From: CBDCKN01 sp965219035
Lineage (GTDB): Bacteria; Gemmatimonadota; Gemmatimonadetes; Longimicrobiales; Gaopeijiaceae
Length of the DNA: 64,000 bases
Assembly (NCBI GenBank): GCA_965219035.1
Contig: CBDCMR010000003.1
Coordinates: 1,674,001 to 1,738,000 of the forward strand
Direction: 5' to 3'
The notes under the pieces are model-generated. The model worked only from the letters and a program-made list of their open reading frames with translations. It had not been told where the DNA came from and made no database searches. Shown here one piece after another: positions 1 to 8,016 of this stretch; the first letter of the stretch is position 1, and each line of letters opens with the position of its first letter. Both the position numbers and the translations under genes were made by a program.

Positions 1-126
1 GAGGACCTGATGGGGGAGCTGCTTCGCTGGGGGTGCTCTGGCCGAAGAGAGGCTGGAATGAAACCGCTACAGCCACTGCCGCTCCTCCTGGCAACGGTGG
101 CTCGGATGTCCGCCGATCATGTATGA
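1..126 (+). CDS. 3' end of an upstream gene (partial)
   Basis: Frame 1 is open from the window edge to a TGA at 124-126, giving 41 residues that end MSADHV. It overlaps the ATG of the FHA-cyclase (119) by 8 bp, a typical translational coupling arrangement. No domain is recognisable in so short a tail, and the stretch could also be untranslated leader that is open by chance. The same-strand overlap with the next gene is the main reason for reporting it. Confidence 0.4.
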   Translation, partial: EDLMGELLRWGCSGRREAGMKPLQPLPLLLATVARMSADHV

Positions 127-1078
127 AGCGAGCTTAGTCTACAAACGCGGTAAAGCAGAGGAGCTGATTGTCCCCTTCAGCCGTCAAATCGTAGTGGGTC
201 GGCCGCCGGGCAAACACACGCCGTTCGAAGCGCACTTGGCGATCGACGAAGCCACCGTGTCACGACGCCATTGCGTGGTGCGTCAGTCCTCGAGAGGCGA
301 GTTTTTTCTTCGTGATGAGAGCACGAACGGGACTCGCGTCGACGGAAGGCGCCTCTTCCCGAAGACCGAGGTCCAGATCGTTCAGGGTGCGACGATCGAG
401 GTAGCCGAGGGACACTCGGTGATCTTGGAGATCGGCGAGGTCTCGGATGAGACATGGGATGGGTCGGCCACGTTTGGCGAGACGAGTCCGGCCGGGCCTG
501 CCGAGACCGAGGTCGCCATACTTGTCGGGGATGTTGCCGATTATACGACACTCAATCGGCAGTTCTCTGCCACCGATGTCGCGGCTTCTGTGAAAAGCGT
601 GTTCGCCGAGCTGGAGCTGGTGATCACTGACTTTCGAGGCACGATCAAGGAGTATCAAGGAGACGCGATATTCTCGTTTTGGGAGTTTGACGGGAACGCG
701 CCCGATCGGCACGCGCTCCAAGCCTGTCGGTGCGCACTGGCCTTGCAGGCTAGGGTAGCGGAGCTCGCCGAGGACGCAGACGTGTGGAGGTTCCGAGGCG
801 AATTCCCACTGAATATGGAATGGGCGATCACCACTGGAATCGTCGCGATCAGTCCCGTCGGGCGGGAGCGCCCGGGATTGAACATGGTAGGCGACGTAGT
901 GAACTACGCCTTCCGGCTCGAAAAATTGGCCGGCGAGCAGTTCGGGACCATCCTGGTTTCCCAATCGACCGAGGCCAGAGTACGAGACGCGTTCGACCTG
1001 CGTAGCATCGGCGAGCATTCCGTGGAGGGACGCTCAGAAGAGTCCATCTTCGCTCTGGACGGGGTGAGGAGCTACTAG
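119..1078 (+). CDS. FHA domain-adenylate/guanylate cyclase fusion
   Basis: A 319-residue cytoplasmic signalling protein. Residues 20-105 form a forkhead-associated (FHA) domain, which binds phosphothreonine: VGRP, SRRHC and STNGT are all present. Residues 130-310 form a class III nucleotidyl cyclase catalytic domain: the first metal Asp in VGDVADYT, KEYQGDAIFSFW with the second metal Asp, and GDVVNYAFRLEKL with the Asn/Arg pair that stabilises the transition state. All key catalytic positions look present, so it is probably active and makes cAMP (or cGMP). There is no membrane segment. FHA-cyclase fusions are known in several phyla and are thought to link Ser/Thr kinase signalling to cyclic nucleotides. 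The next gene starts inside the TAG stop codon (TAGTG), so the two are probably co-translated. Confidence 0.88.
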   Translation: MYEASLVYKRGKAEELIVPFSRQIVVGRPPGKHTPFEAHLAIDEATVSRRHCVVRQSSRGEFFLRDESTNGTRVDGRRLFPKTEVQIVQGATIEVAEGHSVILEIGEVSDETWDGSATFGETSPAGPAETEVAILVGDVADYTTLNRQFSATDVAASVKSVFAELELVITDFRGTIKEYQGDAIFSFWEFDGNAPDRHALQACRCALALQARVAELAEDADVWRFRGEFPLNMEWAITTGIVAISPVGRERPGLNMVGDVVNYAFRLEKLAGEQFGTILVSQSTEARVRDAFDLRSIGEHSVEGRSEESIFALDGVRSY

Positions 1079-1608
1079 TGAAGTCACACCGTGTCGGTCC
1101 AAGCGCTTTTCTCGTTCCCTTGATCTTCTGCTCATCCCTGATGCGGGCCTGGACGGAGAGATTGGTACGTCGGACGATTTCTTTCCCCAATCGGACTGCG
1201 AGGCGAGCAACGCTCGGGTTTTTTCTGGAGCCCAGATTTGTTGTCGGAGTCTACGCCGACCGCGTCGGACTCTACGTTTTTACCTGGGTGGCCGTGTCCA
1301 GGATTTCTGAGACGGAAGCCGGCACACGGTCCGTCGAGCTGGAGTTCGTCGGCATCCCATTGAATGTGCCGACACAGCCGGAGGCGTATTCGGTCGACGT
1401 AACCCGTACCAGCCTTGCGGCCTATGTACGCCCGGGCCTCCTCATCCGCCTCACTTCGCACGTGAACCTCGACCTGGGTCTCACCCCTGGGTTTAGCTCC
1501 TGGGGAGAGCCAGATCCGAGGGTGGAGCCTGATTTCACTGGCTGGAATTCCACCAAGAGTTGGTATGTTTTGGGAGGATGGGTCGGCCTCGTGATCGGCA
1601 TAGGTTAG
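1078..1608 (+). CDS. hypothetical outer-membrane beta-barrel-like protein
   Basis: A 176-residue protein starting at a GTG that overlaps the TAG stop of the FHA-cyclase (TAGTG), so it appears translationally coupled. The N-terminus has a hydrophobic stretch (SAFLVPLIFCSSL), but it is a poor signal peptide. The remainder alternates hydrophobic and polar residues (RFVVGVYADRVGLYVF, AAYVRPGLLIRLTSHVNLDL) and ends in a glycine/aromatic stretch, WYVLGGWVGLVIGIG, which resembles a small porin-like barrel. The function is unknown. The barrel is an inference from residue pattern only. Confidence 0.55.
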   Translation: MKSHRVGPSAFLVPLIFCSSLMRAWTERLVRRTISFPNRTARRATLGFFLEPRFVVGVYADRVGLYVFTWVAVSRISETEAGTRSVELEFVGIPLNVPTQPEAYSVDVTRTSLAAYVRPGLLIRLTSHVNLDLGLTPGFSSWGEPDPRVEPDFTGWNSTKSWYVLGGWVGLVIGIG

Positions 1609-1771
1609 GTGAGTGTCGGCGCCTAGCGCTGCCCGCCTAATTCGGCCAGACACTGCATGTGGTGGGCCGCCACACCCCTCCGTCCCAGGTCGCGTTCGCG
1701 ATGACGTGCCCCCAGGTGCCGCCGCTGAAGCCCGGCTGATGTCCCGGGGTTGCTCGGTCTCAGTTCTTGCG

Positions 1772-1800
1772 GGCCGAGACACTTCTGGGACACCACACTA
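1772..1800 (-). repeat. gene-boundary repeat, copy C
   Basis: Read on the minus strand this is TAGTGTGGTGTCCCAGAAG followed by TGTCTCGGCC. Its first three bases are the TAG stop codon of the acyl-CoA dehydrogenase. The 15 bp at 1786-1800 recur exactly at 3011-3025, and a 17-bp part recurs exactly at 25275-25291. It is one of at least seven dispersed copies in the window. Confidence 0.75.
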
Positions 1801-2982
1801 GAAGGCCGAAAGGCCGGTCACGGCCTGACCCAGGATCAGCCCGTGGATGTCGTGGGTCCCTTCGTAGGTATACACGGACTCGAGATTCGCCATGTGCCGC
1901 ATGGAGTGGTACTCCACCAGGATCCCGTTGGCGCCCAGAAGCCGGCGGGCCTCCCGCGCGATGTCGCACGCCATGTCGCAATTCGCCCGCTTCGCCAGCG
2001 ATACCTGTTGCGGGGTCACCGTTCCGGCGTCCTTCAGCCGTCCGAGCTGAAGGCACAGCAGCTGGCCCTGAGTGATCTTGGTCAGCATGTCGGCGAGCCG
2101 GACCTGCTGGATCTGCTTGCCCCCGATGGGCTCCCCGAACATCACGCGCTCGGTAGCGTAGCTCCGGGCTTCGTCGAAGCAGGCCATGGCGGCCCCCACG
2201 GCTCCGAAGGAGATGCCGTAGCGGGCCTGGGTGAGGCACTTGAGGGGGTTCTTGAGCCCCGTGGTCTCGGGCAGGAGCGCGCTGTCCGGAAGATGGACTT
2301 CCTCCATGTGTAGCTCGCTCGTGTCGGACGCCAGGAGCGAGAGCTTGCCCTTCTGGTCGCGGGCCGAGAAGCCGGGCGTGTCCGTGGGCACGACGAACCC
2401 TCGAATTCCATCGAGATCGCCGATCTCGCCGATCTGGGCCCAGACGATGGCCACGTCGGCCATGGAGCCGTTGGTGATCCACATCTTGGTGCCGTTCAGG
2501 AGCCACCCGTCGTCGGTCCTCTTGGCCGTGGTGATCATCCCGCCCGGGTTCGACCCGTAGTCGGGCTCGGTGAGGCCGAAGCACCCGATCTTCTCCGCAG
2601 ACGCCAGCTTGGGAAGCCACTCCCGCTTCTGCTCCTCGCTTCCGAACGCGTAGATCGGGTACATGACCAGGGCGCCCTGCACGGACGCGAAGGAGCGGAT
2701 GCCCGAGTCGCCCCGCTCGAGCTCCTGATTGATGAGCCCGTAAGCCACGTTGTTGAGTCCGGCGCAGCCGTACTCCTCGGGAAGGTTGGCGCCGAGCATC
2801 CCCAGCTCGGCGAGCTCGGGGATGATCTCCTTCGGGAAGCGGCGCTCGATGTACGCTTCACCGATGAGGGGGATGACCCGGTCTTCCACCCACTCCCGCA
2901 CGGTGTCCCGGATCATGCGCTCCTCCTCACTGAGGAGGCTGTCGACGTCGTAGAAATCTATCCCCTGGTACTTGCCTGGCAT
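1798..2982 (-). CDS. gcdH: acyl-CoA dehydrogenase, glutaryl-CoA dehydrogenase type
   Basis: A flavoprotein of about 394 residues. The start is taken at ATG 2982 because GAGGAA lies at good spacing upstream; the longer open frame to 3057 would run through a repeat. Family motifs: RSFASVQGALVMYPIYAFG, the FAD-binding GCFGLTEPDYGSNPGGM, and YEGTHDIHGLILG, where the Glu is the catalytic base. The pattern around CLTQARYGI and YEGTHDIH resembles glutaryl-CoA dehydrogenase, which converts glutaryl-CoA to crotonyl-CoA in lysine and tryptophan breakdown. Substrate cannot be fixed from sequence alone. It stands alone, bracketed by two same-orientation copies of the boundary repeat: one at its stop codon and one about 30 bp upstream of its start. 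Confidence 0.88.
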   Translation of the reverse strand: MPGKYQGIDFYDVDSLLSEEERMIRDTVREWVEDRVIPLIGEAYIERRFPKEIIPELAELGMLGANLPEEYGCAGLNNVAYGLINQELERGDSGIRSFASVQGALVMYPIYAFGSEEQKREWLPKLASAEKIGCFGLTEPDYGSNPGGMITTAKRTDDGWLLNGTKMWITNGSMADVAIVWAQIGEIGDLDGIRGFVVPTDTPGFSARDQKGKLSLLASDTSELHMEEVHLPDSALLPETTGLKNPLKCLTQARYGISFGAVGAAMACFDEARSYATERVMFGEPIGGKQIQQVRLADMLTKITQGQLLCLQLGRLKDAGTVTPQQVSLAKRANCDMACDIAREARRLLGANGILVEYHSMRHMANLESVYTYEGTHDIHGLILGQAVTGLSAF

Positions 2983-3010
2983 GGGTTTCCTCGCAGCTGC
3001 GTTTGGTCGG

Positions 3011-3025
3011 TGGGACACCACACTA
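3011..3025 (-). repeat. gene-boundary repeat, copy F (short)
   Basis: Minus-strand TAGTGTGGTGTCCCA, identical over 15 bp to copy C. The TAG is the stop codon of the zinc-ribbon gene at 3023-3373, and the copy lies 29-43 bp upstream of the dehydrogenase start. Confidence 0.75.
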
Positions 3026-3373
3026 TTGTGGATCCTGCCCTGGAGGAACGGCCTCAACGGCGTGGCGGTTGCCGATGCGCGCCGTGGCGTAGAGAACCTC
3101 CCGCGCCACCCGTGCGCTGACGTAGAAAGCGGCCAAGACCATCCCGACCCAACCGCCGATCACGAGGTTGGACGGTACAATGTAGAGCCAGATCCAGAGG
3201 GAGAGGATGACGGCCACGACCAACCCCACGACCCAGCTCTGTGAGGTGGCCCGGGCGTGGGCGGCTTCGCGGCAAGCCTCGCACCACAGCATTCGGTCGA
3301 GATCCGGCCGTCGCTTCATCTCGAGGCAGCGGACACAGGCCACCTCGTCCGGGTCACTCTTTCCCCAAGTCAC
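3023..3373 (-). CDS. small zinc-ribbon membrane protein
   Basis: A 116-residue protein. The N-terminal 40 residues hold two Cys pairs (CVRC and CEAC), which suggests a zinc ribbon. Two hydrophobic segments follow (about residues 46-68 and 71-90, VVGLVVAVILSLWIWLYIV and LVIGGWVGMVLAAFYVS). Its ATG overlaps the TGA of the upstream dehydrogenase (ATGA), so the two are coupled. The stop codon TAG belongs to the boundary repeat. No function can be assigned; rubredoxin-like or membrane-anchored zinc-ribbon proteins look similar. Confidence 0.7.
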   Translation of the reverse strand: MTWGKSDPDEVACVRCLEMKRRPDLDRMLWCEACREAAHARATSQSWVVGLVVAVILSLWIWLYIVPSNLVIGGWVGMVLAAFYVSARVAREVLYATARIGNRHAVEAVPPGQDPQ

Positions 3374-4382
3374 GCCAGAGCCCGCACTACGGCGTCAGTG
3401 AGCTCAGCGGTGGAGGCCTCCCCGCCCATGTCGCGGGTCCGGGCCTCGCCCGAACATACCACGCCGTTGAGGGCGACCCGGATACGGTCGGACACGTCGG
3501 GCTGCCCCACGTGGTCGAGGAGCAGGCACGCCGACAGGAGCAGCCCGGTCGGGTTCGCGACGCCCTGCCCGGCGATGTCCGGAGCGGAGCCGTGCACCGC
3601 CTCGAACATGGCGGCGTCCTCGCCGATGTTGCCGGCGGGAGCGAATCCCAGGCCACCCACGAGCCCCGCCATCAGATCGCTCAGGATGTCACCGAACATG
3701 TTCTCCATCACCAGGACGTCGAAGCGGTACGGATCCAGCACCAGCGCCAGGGCCGTGGCGTCGATGATGCGGTCCTCCCACTCGATCTCGGGATAGTCGG
3801 CGGCCATCTCGCGCCCGACCTCGAGGAAGAGCCCCTGGGTGTACTTCAGGATGTTGGCCTTGTGGGCAAGGGTCACCTTCTTGCGACCGTGCTTCCGGGC
3901 GTATTCGAAGGCGTAGCGGAGGATGCGCTCGGCACCGAAGCGCGTCACGATCATCACGGACTCGGCCGCCGCTTTGGGATCTCCCTCCATACCGATGTAG
4001 TGCTCGACACCTACGTAGAGGCCTTCCGTGTTCTCACGGATGAGGACGAGGTCGATGTCCTCGTAACGGCCGCCCGGCACGATGGTGAGGGCCGGGCGCA
4101 CGTTGGCGTAGAGGTCGAACTCCTTGCGGAGCGCCACGTTGATGGAGCGGAAGCCCGAGCCCGAAGGAGTCGTGAGCGGGCCCTTGAGCGCCAACCCGCT
4201 CTGGCGCATGGAGTCCAGGGTGGCCTCCGGAGAGGGGTGTGCGCGACGTCGAGAGCGGCGATCCCCGCCAGCTGCATATCGTACTCGAGGCCCGCGTCGG
4301 CGGCTCGCAGGATATCGAGGGTGGCGTCGGTGACCTCCGGCCCGATCCCATCTCCGGGGATGACGGTGACGGCCTTGGTCAT
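3370..4382 (-). CDS. isocitrate/isopropylmalate dehydrogenase family, frameshifted
   Basis: A beta-decarboxylating dehydrogenase, most like the short NAD-dependent isocitrate dehydrogenase (IDH3/homoisocitrate type). The N-terminus MTKAVTVIPGDGIGPEVT lies in one frame (start ATG 4382) and the rest, from about PSPEATLDSMRQSGLALKG, in another. The switch falls near 4235-4245. After it the protein is complete: NVRPALTIVPGGRYEDID, LIRENTEGLYVG, VTLAHKANILK, DALVMENMFGDILSDLMAG-like region (RFDVLVMENMFGDILSD) and EAVHGSAPDIAGQG. Catalytic Lys/Tyr/Asp regions look intact. One base indel explains the break, so it is either a sequencing error or a young pseudogene. It is coupled to the downstream zinc-ribbon gene by ATGA. 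Isocitrate versus isopropylmalate specificity is inferred, and no leuCD neighbours are present. Confidence 0.82.
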
Positions 4383-4459
4383 GCGACGGATCGTCCTTCA
4401 AGCAGAGGCATGCCGCAATGTAATGTGAAGTCGCAGGGCGGGCGCCTTACTCCGGGCGA

Positions 4460-4987
4460 TCAGCGTCCCACGAACTCGCTGCTGTATTCGAACTCGGTGT
4501 GATCCTCACCCCACTCGACGAGATCCTCGAGGAACGTGGGCCGCTTGGTACCGTCGCGACGCGCCTTGCCCGAGATGTTCCTGGCCCGCTTCCAGGTCAG
4601 CTGGTTGAGCTGGCTCCGCCTTAGGAACGCGCGTGCGACCTCGGTGTCCCGCCGACTCGTCTGGGTGATGACACGAACGCCCGAGAGACCGGGGTAGTCC
4701 CGGAGCAAGGTCTCGGTCTCTTCGGTGAAGAGGTAGATGTAGGGTCCGACCTTGGCCCACAGGGTGCCGCCGCGACGGACCTGCTGGAGCGGCTGGTTCA
4801 CGGTGATCTCCAAGACGTTGCCGCTGACGCGGAAGCTCAACGCCCACGACGATTCGTAATGGGCTCGCGCCTCGGCCTCGGAGGGCACCGGGAGGTCCGA
4901 GACCTCGCAGGCCGCACCACCGAGGACCATGATGGAGGTCAAGGCCAGGCCGACCTTCGAGAATCTATTCGCAATCATGCTCTTCAT
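4460..4987 (-). CDS. lipoprotein of unknown function
   Basis: A 175-residue protein with a charged N-terminus, a hydrophobic core (LALTSIMVLGG) and a lipobox AAC at residues 25-27, so it is probably a lipid-anchored periplasmic or outer-membrane protein. The mature part has no motif I recognise. It starts 4 bp after the stop of the next lipoprotein gene upstream (4992-5636), so the two form an operon. Confidence 0.7.
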   Translation of the reverse strand: MKSMIANRFSKVGLALTSIMVLGGAACEVSDLPVPSEAEARAHYESSWALSFRVSGNVLEITVNQPLQQVRRGGTLWAKVGPYIYLFTEETETLLRDYPGLSGVRVITQTSRRDTEVARAFLRRSQLNQLTWKRARNISGKARRDGTKRPTFLEDLVEWGEDHTEFEYSSEFVGR

Positions 4988-4991
4988 TCTG

Positions 4992-5636
4992 CTATCGCAT
5001 GTACCAAAACAGCATCTCCGCCAGCCTCTCCACGGCCGAGGCCACCGATCCGAAGTCGGCTACCTGGCCGGGCTGACCGGCCACCACCCCGAACCAGATC
5101 ACCCGTCCGGTCGTCACGTCAATGATGGTGGAGACGATCTCTACCACCGAGACGCCTGCCGCCCCTTCGGCTCCCCCGCGCAGAGTCACGGGGATGAACG
5201 CCACATCGGCGTTGGCCAGCTCTCCCAGGCGGCGCACCTGGCCGTAAAGCGGATCCCCCACCCGGTCCACCTCGCCGGCAAGGAACATGCCCACACCCAG
5301 CCGGTCCACCGTGCTCTGGACGGCCGGGGCGCGCCGGAGGGTCGCTCGGAGCTCCTCCGGAAAAACCCAATCGACCTCCCTACCTTGAGCCCGGAAGGCG
5401 AAAGCGATCTCCGGGTCCACATCTCCCGGTACACCCTGCCGGATCTGCGTCGGGTATACCATGACCCGTCTCCCCCGAAGATCCGGTACGAAGCCGCGGG
5501 TGCTTCCAGCCTCGGGAGGCGCCCCGGTGCCCCGTCCTCCGCACCCCTGTACGAGCAGAGTCGCAAGCACCGTGCCCACCACACCTACGACGAGAGGGAA
5601 GCGAGCGACGCGCTCGAAGGTCTTCTGCGAATCCAT
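4992..5636 (-). CDS. lipoprotein, possible envelope-assembly protein
   Basis: About 214 residues from ATG 5636. This start is preferred over 5702 because GGGAGG lies just upstream and the signal sequence then begins sensibly (FPLVVGVVGTVLATLLVQGC, lipobox QGC). The mature region contains RVMVYPTQIRQGVPGDVDPEIAFAF-type sequence and a domain with ADVAFIPVTLR and VVEIVSTIIDVTTGRVIWFG. That recalls periplasmic proteins that summarise nucleotide- or GNA1162-like lipoprotein domains, but I cannot name the family. It is paired with the downstream lipoprotein gene. Confidence 0.68.
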   Translation of the reverse strand: MDSQKTFERVARFPLVVGVVGTVLATLLVQGCGGRGTGAPPEAGSTRGFVPDLRGRRVMVYPTQIRQGVPGDVDPEIAFAFRAQGREVDWVFPEELRATLRRAPAVQSTVDRLGVGMFLAGEVDRVGDPLYGQVRRLGELANADVAFIPVTLRGGAEGAAGVSVVEIVSTIIDVTTGRVIWFGVVAGQPGQVADFGSVASAVERLAEMLFWYMR

Positions 5637-5811
5637 CGGCCTCCCTGTCACGGTCACGAGGGGCGTGAGCACCTCGCTGGCTGAACCGTGAAAAGTATGC
5701 AAAGCGCGGAGGGCGGTACACCCCGCCCGCCTGAGGAGAATACGGGAGGGGTGCCGTCAGGATTTCGGCTCGGTTGCAGGACTACCGGGACCCGGTAGGG
5801 CGCGGCTCCCT

Positions 5812-6252
5812 TCACTCCCCGGCGTCGGGCTCCTCCGACTTCCCGGACTCCCCATCCTCTTCCGGCTCCAGAGTCAGGGCAGCGGAGTTGATGCAGTAGC
5901 GGAGGCCCGTGGGCCGCGGGCCATCGGGGAATACGTGACCGAGGTGACCGCCACACGAGGCACACAAGACCTCTGTGCGACGCGTGAAGAGGCTCCGGTC
6001 CTCCTCTGTGCCCACGGACTCGCCCTCCACGACGTCGTAGAAGCTCGGCCAGCCGCTCCCCGAGTCGAACTTCGTGTCGGAGTGGAAGAGGGGGGTGCCG
6101 CAGCCAGCACACACGTACGTTCCAGCGTCCTTGCTGTCCCAGTATTCGCCGGTGAAGGCCCGTTCGGTCCCCTTCTCTCTCAGGATCTGGAACTGTTCGG
6201 GAGTGAGGGCCTCCCGCCACTCGGTTTCCGTCTTCTCCGGTTTGTCTGACAC
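5812..6252 (-). CDS. msrB: peptide methionine-(R)-S-oxide reductase MsrB
   Basis: A 146-residue cytoplasmic repair enzyme that reduces the R-epimer of methionine sulfoxide in proteins, using thioredoxin. Two zinc-binding pairs (CAGC and CASC), the substrate-pocket stretch FDSGSGWPSFYD, GGHLGHVFPDGP and the catalytic Cys in RYCINSAAL are all present. The start is GTG 6252 with AGGAGA upstream. The C-terminal 20 residues are an acidic tail. It appears to be a single-gene unit. Confidence 0.95.
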   Translation of the reverse strand: MSDKPEKTETEWREALTPEQFQILREKGTERAFTGEYWDSKDAGTYVCAGCGTPLFHSDTKFDSGSGWPSFYDVVEGESVGTEEDRSLFTRRTEVLCASCGGHLGHVFPDGPRPTGLRYCINSAALTLEPEEDGESGKSEEPDAGE

Positions 6253-6316
6253 GATCGTCTCCTGGACGGCGGGGGTCGTGGCGCGCTCCGTAAACTAGCG
6301 CGGTTCGCGGCCTCGG

Positions 6317-7480
6317 CTATTCCCCGCGCCAAATCTCGGTGTCGGGCCGGAACACGCCCCACGCGAACCAGAAGTGGTTGCCGTGAACGATCTCGGTGAG
6401 CTGCGTGCCCTCCAGCTCACCCTTGACGGCCCGGCCCGAGAGATTCCACTCCGATCCGGTCTCCCGGTCCCGGAATCGACAGTTGCCGCGGGGTTCGAAG
6501 GTCAGCACCCGCCCGTCGATCCGCGGGGAGAACGACATGGACGATCCCACGTCGCGCCCTCTCGCGATGGTCGAGTTGTCGACGGCGCTCGCGGTGCCCG
6601 AGGCCCAGAAAACCACCACGTCCAGGCCCCCGACTCTCACCTGGGCCACCCGCTTGTCCTTCAGGACGGAGAACGGCACGGCTAGGTACTCCCCGTCGCT
6701 CTCCAGGGCGACCACGCGCTCCATGGCCGGGAGCCGATCGTCCCTGCGCCCATACCGAAAGAACCGATCCCATGGTCCGTCTCCCCGGTCATACCCCTGA
6801 TACGGATTGTTCCCGTACCGCTTCCTGAAGTCGGCCGGGAAGCACGTGTCCCTGGAAAGAACCAGGGCATCCTCCAACTGCTCCTTCACGCTCCGCCAAT
6901 TCATGACCGTGGCGGGGATGAGGGTCAGCCGGTCTCCCGCGTACTGGCCCACAAGCCCCTCACCCGTCGCCTGCTGCCACCACGTCTCCGACTGCCGGTC
7001 GTACATGACCAGGTCCGAGTATCGAAGCCGGCCCGTGGTACCGAACTCGAGCACCTGCCCGTCGAAGTTGCGGTCGAACGCGATAGTCGTGTTGCAAAGG
7101 GGGCAGTAGGTGACGGTCACCGGCTCGCCCCCGATCTCGTCATTCACGATCTCGTGCCAGATGAGGATCGACAGTGGGTACGCCTTGGTCACCCCGTTCA
7201 CTCTCACCACGGCGATGGGCTCGCGGTCCTTCAGCCAGTCGTCGGCCTCCCGCACCGTCACGAAGCCCGGGCGATCGATGGAGCGAATCCCATCCTTGGG
7301 CGGTCCGCCCGAACTGAACTCCTCCAGGGGGACCGTGTGCTTGCTGAAGTCCGTTGACCAGTCGTCCCGCCCGGCGATGGCCGGCCGCTGCTGGCCGGAT
7401 GCCCCAGGTGGCGGCGACGTGAATGCCGCGAGCATGCTCAGCAACAGGATCTGGAGGGGATGGGCGCGGGCGCGGATCAT
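6317..7480 (-). CDS. DUF3179 domain-containing secreted protein
   Basis: About 387 residues. ATG 7480 is preferred because AAGGAA lies 6 bp upstream; ATG 7495 is the alternative. An N-terminal signal sequence (LQILLLSMLAAFTS) points to export. Diagnostic DUF3179 signatures are TVTYCPLCNTTIAFDR, FGTTGRLRYSDLVMYDR, WWQQATGEGLVGQYAG and the closing HGNHFWFAWGVFRPDT. The Cys pair in YCPLCN could bind metal or form a disulfide. The biochemical role of the family is not established. The gene is monocistronic and divergent from the cupin gene. Confidence 0.9.
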   Translation of the reverse strand: MIRARAHPLQILLLSMLAAFTSPPPGASGQQRPAIAGRDDWSTDFSKHTVPLEEFSSGGPPKDGIRSIDRPGFVTVREADDWLKDREPIAVVRVNGVTKAYPLSILIWHEIVNDEIGGEPVTVTYCPLCNTTIAFDRNFDGQVLEFGTTGRLRYSDLVMYDRQSETWWQQATGEGLVGQYAGDRLTLIPATVMNWRSVKEQLEDALVLSRDTCFPADFRKRYGNNPYQGYDRGDGPWDRFFRYGRRDDRLPAMERVVALESDGEYLAVPFSVLKDKRVAQVRVGGLDVVVFWASGTASAVDNSTIARGRDVGSSMSFSPRIDGRVLTFEPRGNCRFRDRETGSEWNLSGRAVKGELEGTQLTEIVHGNHFWFAWGVFRPDTEIWRGE

Positions 7481-7639
7481 CGGTCTTCCTTGCATCTGGG
7501 GAGGCCTCTCTGGTACTCAACCCACCGGGACGGACGGACGTTCCCGCCGTCGGCGAGCCGCCACCTTGCTCGCCTGGGGTTCACATGGTCTCTTGCAGCG
7601 TCTTGCAGTCACGCCGCACCCGAGATCGAGCCTAGACCG

Positions 7640-8011
7640 ATGAACGATGCCTCCGTTCGACATATCCCCTGGGACAGCATTCCCGAGGAGGAGCTGAATC
7701 CCCTCCTGCGCCGGCGCCTCATCACCGGCGAAAAGGGCATGCTGGCCCACGTATACCTCGACAAGGGCGCCGTCGTCCCGCGCCACTCACACCATAACGA
7801 GCAGTTCACGTACGTCCTCGAGGGAGCGTTGCACTTCTGGATCGGGGACGACGAGTCGGAAGAGATCGTCGTGCACGCCGGCGAGGTGCTCCACATCCCG
7901 GCCCATGTGCCACACAAAGCCGAGGCACTGGAGGACACGCTGGACCTGGACATCTTCGTTCCGCCCCGGGAGGACTGGCTGTCGGGGACCGACGATTATC
8001 TCCGGGGGTAG
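7640..8011 (+). CDS. cupin domain protein
   Basis: A 123-residue single-domain cupin. Metal-ligand motif 1 is VPRHSHHNEQFTYVLEGAL (two His, Gln/Glu) and motif 2 is VHAGEVLHIPAHVPHKAEAL (His). The C-terminus ends REDWLSGTDDYLRG, a tail seen in small cupins linked to sugar or dicarboxylate metabolism. It ends 5 bp before the SDR gene, so the two are probably one transcript and may act on the same metabolite. The substrate is unknown. Confidence 0.88.
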   Translation: MNDASVRHIPWDSIPEEELNPLLRRRLITGEKGMLAHVYLDKGAVVPRHSHHNEQFTYVLEGALHFWIGDDESEEIVVHAGEVLHIPAHVPHKAEALEDTLDLDIFVPPREDWLSGTDDYLRG

Positions 8012-8016
8012 CGGGG

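Noticed and set aside
3241..4428. A 395-codon plus-strand open frame
   Set aside because: Antisense to the isocitrate-dehydrogenase-type gene; composition is that of a reverse-complement shadow.
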